A stretch of 64,000 nucleotides of DNA from Anaerostipes rhamnosivorans. GTDB taxonomy: Bacteria; Bacillota; Clostridia; Lachnospirales; Lachnospiraceae. The notes below the pieces were generated by a model, which was not told the origin of the DNA, made no database searches, and saw only the letters and a program-made list of their open reading frames with translations. Both the position numbers and the translations under genes were made by a program. Each line of letters starts with the position of its first letter. The stretch's first letter is position 1. The DNA lies in contig NZ_CP040058.1 in NCBI RefSeq assembly GCF_005280655.1, positions 963,001 to 1,027,000 of the forward strand, read 5' to 3'. Shown here one piece after another: positions 25,637 through 32,832 of the stretch.

Positions 25637-26284
25637 GTGGAAGCAGTTATTTTTGACATGGACGGGGTTATTGTCAACACGGAGCCTGGGTTTTATATTG
25701 TAGCTAACAAGTTTCTTGCACGGTATGACAAAAGCATCACAAAAGAATATTTTGAGCAGTTTTTCGGCGGAGCCTCAGAATATATGTGGAAAACCACCAC
25801 AGAGATGCTGGGACTTGACATTCCTGTGGAGGAGTGTGTCAAGGGTGCTGATGAGATCCGGGAACAGAGGATCCGTGAGGAAGGTTATGAGGCCATTGAT
25901 GGGTCTTTGGATCTGATCCGGAAAATCCACCAGGAAGGGATTCCTCTGGCAGTGGCCTCTTCTTCTGCAAGAAAGGAAATTGAACAGGTTGTGGACTACT
26001 TCGGAATCCGCCAATGCTTTCAGGTGCTGGTCAGCGGAAAGGACTGCAGACATCCTAAACCGGCTCCAGACGTGTTTTTAAAAGCGGCAGTGCTGCTTGG
26101 AGCAAAGCCGGAACAATGTCTGGTTATTGAGGACTCAAATAACGGAGTTACGGCTGCAAAACGTGCGGGTATGAATGTGATTGGATTCCGCAATCTGGAA
26201 GTTGCCAATCAGGAATTAAAATCGGTGGACCATATCGTCACCTCCATGAAAGATATTACTCTGGAATTGTGTAAAAGCTTTTAA
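25637..26284 (+). CDS. HAD-IA hydrolase, beta-phosphoglucomutase-like (second of a pair)
   Basis: A 215-residue paralogue of the preceding gene, with FDMDGVIVNTEP, ASSSARKEIE, HPKPAPDVF and IEDSNNGVTAA. GTG at 25637 is preferred because GGAG lies 7 bases upstream; an in-frame ATG at 25619 adds six residues but has no RBS. The two HAD-IA proteins share layout but differ widely in the cap region (residues 20-90), so they should have different substrates. Terminated at 26305. Confidence 0.82.
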   Translation: MEAVIFDMDGVIVNTEPGFYIVANKFLARYDKSITKEYFEQFFGGASEYMWKTTTEMLGLDIPVEECVKGADEIREQRIREEGYEAIDGSLDLIRKIHQEGIPLAVASSSARKEIEQVVDYFGIRQCFQVLVSGKDCRHPKPAPDVFLKAAVLLGAKPEQCLVIEDSNNGVTAAKRAGMNVIGFRNLEVANQELKSVDHIVTSMKDITLELCKSF

Positions 26285-26304
26285 TCAGAAGGCTATAGAA
26301 TAAA

Positions 26305-26340
26305 AAATCTCTCCAGTTTCTTGCTGGGGAGATTTATTTG
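26305..26340 (+). terminator. Terminator after the HAD genes
   Basis: AAATCTCTCCAG (26305-26316) pairs with CTGGGGAGATTT (26324-26335) and is followed by a short ATTTG tail. Confidence 0.75.
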
Positions 26341-26464
26341 TTACAAAACTGTGACGATTTATTGAAAATATATTAAATTCATGTTATCTTTATAAACGGA
26401 GAAGAAATTACTGAGCATATACGTAAAAGGGAAACTAGAGAATGCAAAAAGAAAGAGGTTGTTT

Positions 26465-28189
26465 ATGAAAGCGGGCATCAAAAAGTGGATCAGTTATCTG
26501 CTGACAGCGGTACTTGTTGTATCAACAATGATTGCAACGGGAAGTATTGAGAAAAAGCAGGTCCAGGCGGCTGAGAAATTTCAGATTCATTTTATTGACG
26601 TAGGGGCCGGAGATGGCGCATTGCTCCAATATGGGGAAGGAAGCAGTGCTAAGTATGCATTGATCGATGCGGGACCAAAGAAGTATACTAGGACAAACGG
26701 AACCATAGTAGATACAAGCAAACGGTTATATAGTTATCTAAAAGATCATGATGTTAGAAAACTAGAATTTGTACTATTGACGCATCCCCATCAGGATCAT
26801 ATTGGTGGCTTGGTAGAAGTTTTAAAGGATGAATCTATTGAAGTAGAGAAGATATACGGAAACAGCCTTTCATTAATCTATCAGTCAAGTGGGAATGAAG
26901 ACCCAGATGATATTGAAGATACAGAGTTCAGCAGTGAAACTTACCAGGAAGTGAAAGAAGAAATCCAAAAAAGAGTAGATGAAGGAAAGACAGAATATGA
27001 GGTGCCAACAGCAGGCTCATCTGTATATTTAGGAGGAGCAAGAATCACATTTTACGGTCCTTTGAACATGGATTTTATTTATGGAAGAAAAGTTGATCTG
27101 AATATACGCCAGGAAAATAAGTATTCCATTGTATGCAAAATCTCTTATGGAAAGAATTCTTTTCTTATGACAGGAGACGCTCAGAAAGAAACCATTCAGC
27201 AAATCGTTTCAAAAGGATATGATTTGTCTGCACAAGTTCTGAAGGTTCCACATCATGGAATGCAGGACGTTCTGGAGCAGGACAAAGTAGGAAATTATAC
27301 TTCTGATCATAAATATTTAATTGACAAAGTGAATGCGTCTATTTCTGTTGTCAGCAATGGATATGATAATAAGAATAAATCACCTAAAGCAAAAACTTTA
27401 AAAGACCTAGAGAGCAGTGATGTTTATCTGACCAGCAACAGAGGAACGATTGTTGTAACTTCTGATGGAATGAACTTATCCGTCAATACAGAAAAAGGAA
27501 ACAATGTTCCTAGTTATGAAGGTGATTATAATCCTTCCAAAAAGGCTTCCCCTACTATGAAAAGCGTCAGCGTTTCGTCCAATGGCAAAAATAAGCTGGT
27601 GCCTACAACATACAGTGCAGCCAACAGCTATAAGTTATACGAAAAGAAAAATATAACGGTCAAGTTTTCTGGAGTGCCGCAGCCGTTTACAAAAGTGAAA
27701 AGTGTACAATACAAGTTTGTGAGGAAGGGACAGGACAACCGAACGGTTCCCTACCGGACGGGCAGCTCTGTGGCAGTAAAGAACGGTTCTGTGGGCAGGA
27801 TTTATGTGAAGTATAATACATGGCTTGGCTCCACGGTCATCAAGCTTCCAGGATTTACGGTGGATACTTCCGCGCCGTCCAGTGCAAAGATCAAGGGCAG
27901 CAAGTCAGGCATCAAGACCTACAAGACTTCAGCCAAGAACCGTTACAATAAAAAATATAAAAAATCTATTAAGCTTACCTTTTCCGCTTCTTATGGTACC
28001 AGCGGAAAGTCGAAGGTTCAGTATAAAATTGTGCCCAAGGGAAAGAAGAACTCAAAATATAAATGGAAGACGGGAAACAGTGTGACTTACAAGACAAAGA
28101 AAAAGTGGGTTCGTGTCTATGTGAAATTTACTGACAAATCCGGCAATACCACCACAAGAAAAACCAATGGATTTTATATAAAAAAATAA
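26465..28189 (+). CDS. Secreted ComEC-like metallo-beta-lactamase-fold protein (paralogue of 4051-5421)
   Basis: A 574-residue exported protein. Signal peptide ends near VQAAEK. The MBL core has FQIHFIDVGAGDGALLQYGEGS, HPHQDHIGG, MTGDAQKE and VPHHGMQD, closely parallel to the protein at 4051. The C-terminal part carries at least two beta-rich repeats (SVQYKFVRKG ... SSVAVKNGSVGRIYVKYNT and KVQYKIVPKG ... VRVYVKFTD), like Ig-type surface modules; the shorter paralogue has one. ATG 26465 has AGAGG upstream. It probably acts on an extracellular phosphodiester or nucleic acid, unproven. Confidence 0.8.
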   Translation: MKAGIKKWISYLLTAVLVVSTMIATGSIEKKQVQAAEKFQIHFIDVGAGDGALLQYGEGSSAKYALIDAGPKKYTRTNGTIVDTSKRLYSYLKDHDVRKLEFVLLTHPHQDHIGGLVEVLKDESIEVEKIYGNSLSLIYQSSGNEDPDDIEDTEFSSETYQEVKEEIQKRVDEGKTEYEVPTAGSSVYLGGARITFYGPLNMDFIYGRKVDLNIRQENKYSIVCKISYGKNSFLMTGDAQKETIQQIVSKGYDLSAQVLKVPHHGMQDVLEQDKVGNYTSDHKYLIDKVNASISVVSNGYDNKNKSPKAKTLKDLESSDVYLTSNRGTIVVTSDGMNLSVNTEKGNNVPSYEGDYNPSKKASPTMKSVSVSSNGKNKLVPTTYSAANSYKLYEKKNITVKFSGVPQPFTKVKSVQYKFVRKGQDNRTVPYRTGSSVAVKNGSVGRIYVKYNTWLGSTVIKLPGFTVDTSAPSSAKIKGSKSGIKTYKTSAKNRYNKKYKKSIKLTFSASYGTSGKSKVQYKIVPKGKKNSKYKWKTGNSVTYKTKKKWVRVYVKFTDKSGNTTTRKTNGFYIKK

Positions 28190-28233
28190 TAGACAAATGA
28201 AAAAAGATAGTAGATAATAGGTTAGGAAGAGTG

Positions 28234-28264
28234 AATGTCGTCAGTGTAAGCTGACGGCATTTTA
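28234..28264 (+). terminator. Hairpin terminator after the MBL gene
   Basis: ATGTCGTCAG (28235-28244) and CTGACGGCAT (28251-28260) form a 10-bp stem with one G-T pair, followed by four T. It lies just before potD. Confidence 0.65.
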
Positions 28265-28293
28265 AATATGGCAGATTTTAAAGGAGAAGTGAT

Positions 28294-29373
28294 ATGAGAA
28301 AAAGAAATGTGACAGTCCTGCTGCTTTTAATGGCACTTACCGTATCTTTGCTGGCCGGGTGCGGCGGGAAGGAAGAAGAGAAAACAAAGGACGGATATGC
28401 AAAGAAACTATATGTCTATAATTGGACCGAATACATCCCCCAGAGTGTCATGGATGGATTTGAGAAGGAATACGGGATTAAAGTGGTAGAATCCACCTTT
28501 ACATCCAACGAAGAGATGCTGGCTAAGCTGACGGCAGGAGGCACCGGTCAGTACGATATGACCATTGCCAGTAATTACGTGATCGATGCCATGAAAGAAC
28601 AGGATCTGATCGAACCGATTCAGAAAGATGAGATCGAGAATGTAAAATACCTGGACAAGAGCGCCTTAAACCAGCCGTTTGACAAGAACAATGAATATAC
28701 GATCCCTTATATGACATCGTTTACCGTTCTGTGCGGAAATAAAAAGAAATTAAAAGAGCTTAACGTAGATATCAAGAGTTTTAATGATCTCACCAATCCG
28801 AAGCTTAAGAATAATATCGTGCTGGTGGATGATATCAGGGAGATTGCTGCAATGGCTCTGAAGGTTAAGGGTTACAGCTCCAGCACTACAAACAAAAATG
28901 AGATCATGAGTACCCTGCCATGGCTTAAGAAACTTGCCAAGAATGTCAAGGTCTATGATGCGGATGCGCCCAAGAGCGTGTTGATCTCCAATGATGTTGC
29001 AGTGGGGCTTGTGTATAGCATGGATGCGGCCATGGCCATAGAAGAAAATAAGGATCTGGATGTGATTTATACAAAAGAGGCTGCCCAGAAGTGTCTGGAC
29101 AATTTTGTTATCATCAAGGGAGCCAAGCATGCAAAAGAGGCCAGATTGTTCATCAATTACGTTTTGAGGCCGGAAAACTATAAAAAAGTATTGGATGAAT
29201 ACTACGGTGTGTGCATCAATACCGGGACAAAGAAGCTGTTGGATGATCATTATCTGAAAAATCCCGGGGCAAATGTCGATCAGAAAGAGTTAAAAAGGGC
29301 AGAATATATTGACGATGTAAAGGATGCGGCAAGTGTCTATGATGATCTGTATACGAAATTAAAGACAGAGTGA
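28294..29373 (+). CDS. potD: Polyamine ABC transporter substrate-binding lipoprotein
   Basis: A 359-residue lipoprotein. The lipobox LLAGCGG (Cys at about 22) anchors it outside the membrane. The mature part starts LYVYNWTEYIPQSVMDGFEKEYG, the characteristic PotD/PotF opening, and continues with TIASNYVIDAM and IPYMTSF. It binds spermidine or putrescine for the PotABC importer encoded downstream. It overlaps the reading region of the next gene only before that gene's likely start. RBS AAAGGAG. Confidence 0.93.
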   Translation: MRKRNVTVLLLLMALTVSLLAGCGGKEEEKTKDGYAKKLYVYNWTEYIPQSVMDGFEKEYGIKVVESTFTSNEEMLAKLTAGGTGQYDMTIASNYVIDAMKEQDLIEPIQKDEIENVKYLDKSALNQPFDKNNEYTIPYMTSFTVLCGNKKKLKELNVDIKSFNDLTNPKLKNNIVLVDDIREIAAMALKVKGYSSSTTNKNEIMSTLPWLKKLAKNVKVYDADAPKSVLISNDVAVGLVYSMDAAMAIEENKDLDVIYTKEAAQKCLDNFVIIKGAKHAKEARLFINYVLRPENYKKVLDEYYGVCINTGTKKLLDDHYLKNPGANVDQKELKRAEYIDDVKDAASVYDDLYTKLKTE

Positions 29374-29390
29374 TTGGGGGAGGAATTAGT

Positions 29391-29738
29391 ATGAAAGCGA
29401 TGAAACGTTTGGATATTATCATACGTCCGGAGAAGCTGGAAAAGTTAAAAGAGATCCTGGAGAGGAAAGATTATTCGGGTATGACTGTATTTACAGCCAT
29501 GGGCTGCGGATACCAGGAAGGATTTATTCCTGAATTTGAGGAAATGAATTTTGAGATTAATCTTCTGCCAAAAGTGGTAGTGATGGTCGTCGTGTGGGAA
29601 GAGGACGTAGAAGATCTGCTGGGAGCCATCCATGAAGAATTGGCAACCGGGCAGGTAGGAGACGGAAGAGTCTTTATTTCCCCTGTGGATGATGTGATGC
29701 GTATCCGTACAGGAGAACGGGGCGCAGAGACTTTGTAG
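29391..29738 (+). CDS. PII-family signal protein inside the pot operon
   Basis: A 115-residue PII (GlnB-like) protein. Landmarks are LDIIIRPEKLEKLKEIL at the N-terminus, the LPKVVVMVVV strand, and the C-terminal TGQVGDGRVFISPVDDVMRIRTGERG, the family signature. The T-loop region (about residues 38-53, CGYQEGFIPEFEEMNFEIN) lacks the uridylylated Tyr context of classical GlnB. Start ATG 29391 with GGGAGG upstream. It is placed between potD and potA, so it probably senses nucleotides and gates polyamine uptake. From memory a PII subgroup called PotN has been described with pot genes in Lactobacillales. Confidence 0.88.
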   Translation: MKAMKRLDIIIRPEKLEKLKEILERKDYSGMTVFTAMGCGYQEGFIPEFEEMNFEINLLPKVVVMVVVWEEDVEDLLGAIHEELATGQVGDGRVFISPVDDVMRIRTGERGAETL

Positions 29739-29742
29739 AAGG

Positions 29743-30885
29743 GTGGTGGAAACTTCGTTGAAAAATGTCATTGTACGTTTAAGAGATATAGAAAAAATAT
29801 ACGGAGGAAAATCTGTCATTGACCATCTGAATCTGGATGTGGCCCAGGGAGAGTTTTTAACTCTTCTGGGCCCGTCAGGCTGTGGTAAAACAACCACACT
29901 CCGGATGATCGGAGGATTTGAGGAGACAGATGGGGGACAGATTTTTTTAGAAGATGAAGATGTGGCGGGCAGGGCTCCTAATCACCGGAATGTCAATACT
30001 GTATTTCAGAGTTATGCACTGTTTCCCCACATGAATGTTTTTGACAATGTGGCATTCGGACTTGTGGAAAAAAAGGTTCCCAAAGCCGAGATCAAAAAAA
30101 GAGTCGACGAAATGATAGAACTTGTACAGCTTCAGGGAATGGAAAAACGGATGCCGTCTCAGATGTCCGGAGGACAGAAGCAAAGGGTTGCCATTGCAAG
30201 GGCTTTAGTGAACCGGCCAAAGGTGCTGCTTTTGGATGAGCCTCTGGGAGCTTTGGATTTAAAACTCAGAAAACAGATGCAGTATGAATTAAAGGAACTG
30301 CAGAAGAAGCTGCAGATCACATTTATCTATGTGACCCACGATCAGGAGGAGGCGCTGACTATGAGCGACCGGATCGCGGTCATGAATGGGGGAAGGATCG
30401 AACAGCTAGGCACTCCTGTGGAGATCTATGATCATCCCAAGACCAAATTTGTAGCGGACTTTATTGGAGAGTCCAATATATTTGAAGCCTATATTGAAGA
30501 GAAAAAGGGACATAGGATCTCTCTTGTGATGGAGTCAGGCAAAGTGGAGCTTGACGCCCCGGAATTTGATTACGATGAGATGGTCTATGTGTGTGTACGG
30601 CCTGAGAATATGAAAGTATCCATGGAACCGGTGGACGGGTTTACGATTCGGGGAACGGTAATGGAGCATATCTTTGTTGGATCTATCATAAAAACCATCA
30701 TAGAGCTGCCAAACAGCCAGCTGATCAAGATGACAAATCCTCCAGAGGATGAGATTATCCCGGTGGGCACCAACGTATATCTTCACTGGCTTCCTGGAAA
30801 GGCTGTGGTCATGCACACACGGGAAGACCGGGTCTATGAAATTATAGAGGGGGCCGGGAATGAAAATGAAAAAGAAGAGCAATAA
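29743..30885 (+). CDS. potA: Polyamine ABC transporter ATP-binding protein
   Basis: A 380-residue ATPase. Walker A GPSGCGKTT, signature MSGGQKQRVAIARAL, Walker B LLLDEPLGALDLKLR, H-loop YVTHDQEEALTMSD, then a C-terminal TOBE domain (VRPENMKVS). It powers the PotBC permease. The start is uncertain: GTG 29743 or TTG 29758, both near a weak GGTGG. It overlaps potB by 26 bases. Confidence 0.94.
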   Translation: MVETSLKNVIVRLRDIEKIYGGKSVIDHLNLDVAQGEFLTLLGPSGCGKTTTLRMIGGFEETDGGQIFLEDEDVAGRAPNHRNVNTVFQSYALFPHMNVFDNVAFGLVEKKVPKAEIKKRVDEMIELVQLQGMEKRMPSQMSGGQKQRVAIARALVNRPKVLLLDEPLGALDLKLRKQMQYELKELQKKLQITFIYVTHDQEEALTMSDRIAVMNGGRIEQLGTPVEIYDHPKTKFVADFIGESNIFEAYIEEKKGHRISLVMESGKVELDAPEFDYDEMVYVCVRPENMKVSMEPVDGFTIRGTVMEHIFVGSIIKTIIELPNSQLIKMTNPPEDEIIPVGTNVYLHWLPGKAVVMHTREDRVYEIIEGAGNENEKEEQ

Positions 30886-31717
30886 GATTCCGTTTCTGGC
30901 AACGGTATCACCTACGATCCTCTGGCTGGTGCTGTTTTTAGTGCTGCCACTTTTATATATCGTGGGCATCAGCTTTATGAAAAAGGGACTTTACGGAGGT
31001 GTTATCAATACCTTTGACCTGACAGCCTATAAGACAATGTTCCAGTCTAAATATATAAAGATCCTCATGGATTCTCTTTGGCTGTCTTTAAAGACTACGG
31101 CACTTTGTCTGCTGTTTGGTTATCCGTTTGCCTATATTATTTCCAACACAAAGAAGAAATGGAAACCCTTCTGTGTTTTGCTGATTATGCTTCCGTTTTG
31201 GATCAACTCCCTGATCCGTACCTATGGATGGAACAGCATCTTAAGAGAAGAAGGGATTTTAAACACACTTTTGCTGCATCTGGGCATCATACACCAGCCA
31301 CTACAAATGCTTTATACGGACGGAGCAGTGCTTCTTGGGATGGTATATGCGTTGATCCCGTTTACGGTGCTGCCACTTTATTCTTCCATTGAAAAGCTGG
31401 ATCACTCTCTTTTGGAAGCGGCCAGTGATCTGGGAGCTTCCAAAGCACATGTATTTCGTAAGATTATACTTCCGCTCACCATGCCTGGAATTTTTGCCGC
31501 ATCGGTTCAGACGTTCATACCGTCTCTGGGTTATTTCTTCATCACTGATATGATGGGAGGAGCCACAACTATGAACATCGGCAATGTCATAAAAAATCAG
31601 TTTTTGACTGCCAGGAACTGGCCTCTTGGGGCAGCGCTTGCCATCGCGCTGATTGTGGTGACCATAGTGATCATGAAGCTGTACTCAAGGGTTGGAAGTA
31701 TCGAAGATATGGTATAG
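30860..31717 (+). CDS. potB: Polyamine ABC transporter permease
   Basis: A 285-residue inner-membrane subunit with about six membrane helices and the ABC permease EAA loop (LLEAASDLGASKAHVFRKIILPLTMPGI). WINSLIRTYGW is typical of PotB. Start ATG 30860 lies within the end of potA, preceded by AGGGGG. Confidence 0.92.
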   Translation: MKMKKKSNKIPFLATVSPTILWLVLFLVLPLLYIVGISFMKKGLYGGVINTFDLTAYKTMFQSKYIKILMDSLWLSLKTTALCLLFGYPFAYIISNTKKKWKPFCVLLIMLPFWINSLIRTYGWNSILREEGILNTLLLHLGIIHQPLQMLYTDGAVLLGMVYALIPFTVLPLYSSIEKLDHSLLEAASDLGASKAHVFRKIILPLTMPGIFAASVQTFIPSLGYFFITDMMGGATTMNIGNVIKNQFLTARNWPLGAALAIALIVVTIVIMKLYSRVGSIEDMV

Positions 31718-31729
31718 AAGGAGGTTGTG

Positions 31730-32530
31730 ATGAAAAAGAAAAAGTCTGGATTAAGGCCCTTGGCGCTCTGCTATGCGTGTCTATTCTATCTGTTTTTATA
31801 TCTGCCGATCGCAGTTGTCGTCGCATTTTCCTTTAACCAGTCTGAGCTTAATGTGACCTTCCAGGGATTTACCCTGGAGTGGTACGGGAGGATGTTTGAA
31901 AATGTGCAGCTGATGCAGTCGTTTTTTAACACTTTGATCGTGGTAGCTTTGAGTACTTTGTTGTCTGTGATTCTGGGTACCCTCTGTGCTGTGGGCATGT
32001 ACCGGTATAAGTTTAAAGGCAGAGAGACAGTCAGCAATCTTCTGTATATCCCCATCGTCATCCCTGAGATTGTGCTGGGAATTGCGGTGCTGGCCTTTTT
32101 TACCATGGTAAAAGTGCAGATGAGCATGGTGACCCTGATCATTTCCCATGTGACATTTTCTATGCCCTTTGTAGTCATCACCGTGCGCTCAAGGCTTGCG
32201 GGGTTTGACCCTTCAGTGGAGGAGGCAGCCAGAGATCTTGGGGCCAATGACTGGAGGATTTTTAAGAGGGTCACACTGCCTATGATCCTGCCGGGTGTTT
32301 TGTCCGGAGCTATGCTTGCGCTGACCATGTCCCTGGATGATGTGGTCGTGAGCTTTTTTACAACCGGCCCGGACAGCATGACGCTGCCAATCAGAATTCT
32401 CGGAATGGTAAGAAAAGGAGTATCACCTGATGTAAATGCGCTATCTACATTGATGATTCTCGGAACTGTGGTTCTGATGCTGGCTGCCACATTTTTTGAG
32501 ATGAGAATGGAAAAGAAGGAAGAAGCTTGA
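31730..32530 (+). CDS. potC: Polyamine ABC transporter permease
   Basis: A 266-residue second permease subunit. NQSELNVTFQGFTLEWYGRMF at the N-terminus and the EAA loop VEEAARDLGANDWRIFKRVTLPMILPGV are PotC hallmarks. ATG 31730 follows AGAAGGAGG. Its stop codon overlaps the -35 element of the feoA promoter at 32527. Confidence 0.93.
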   Translation: MKKKKSGLRPLALCYACLFYLFLYLPIAVVVAFSFNQSELNVTFQGFTLEWYGRMFENVQLMQSFFNTLIVVALSTLLSVILGTLCAVGMYRYKFKGRETVSNLLYIPIVIPEIVLGIAVLAFFTMVKVQMSMVTLIISHVTFSMPFVVITVRSRLAGFDPSVEEAARDLGANDWRIFKRVTLPMILPGVLSGAMLALTMSLDDVVVSFFTTGPDSMTLPIRILGMVRKGVSPDVNALSTLMILGTVVLMLAATFFEMRMEKKEEA

Positions 32531-32555
32531 CATAACGCACCAAATGACGTACTAT
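32527..32555 (+). promoter_or_regulatory. Promoter of feoAB (first Feo system)
   Basis: TTGACA (32527-32532), exactly 17 bases, TACTAT (32550-32555). The -35 overlaps the potC stop codon. It separates the iron genes from the polyamine operon. Confidence 0.8.
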
Positions 32556-32559
32556 TTTG

Positions 32560-32576
32560 TTGAGAACAATTATCAA
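32560..32576 (+). promoter_or_regulatory. Fur-box-like operator over the feoAB start site
   Basis: TTGAGAACAATTATCAA differs from the Fur 7-1-7 consensus (TGATAAT-N-ATTATCA with flanking T/A) at two positions. It lies 4 bases after the -10 element, over the expected start of transcription, where bound Fur would block the promoter. Confidence 0.65.
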
Positions 32577-32589
32577 TTTGGAGCGAAAG

Positions 32590-32832
32590 ATGAAATTAAC
32601 AGATACAAATTCAGGTACACAATATCTGGTGGAAGAAATCCAACTGGAACTGGCGACAAAACGCCGTCTGGAATCTCTCGGCATGACAGAGGGATCAAAG
32701 ATTTATGTCATGCGCAAAAAGCGTAACGGAGCTGTGATCATCAAAATCCGGGGGACACGGTTTGCCCTCGGAAGGGAGATCGTCAGTGGGATCCAGGTCA
32801 GGGAACGTACAGAAAAGAGGGATTTAACATGA
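32590..32832 (+). CDS. feoA: FeoA ferrous iron transport protein
   Basis: An 80-residue SH3-like FeoA. ATG 32590 follows GGAGCGAAAG. Features are RRLESLGMTEGSKIYV and IIKIRGTRFALGREIV, matching the small cytoplasmic partner of FeoB. It overlaps feoB by 4 bases. This first Feo system differs in sequence from the second at 58865-61591. Confidence 0.9.
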   Translation: MKLTDTNSGTQYLVEEIQLELATKRRLESLGMTEGSKIYVMRKKRNGAVIIKIRGTRFALGREIVSGIQVRERTEKRDLT

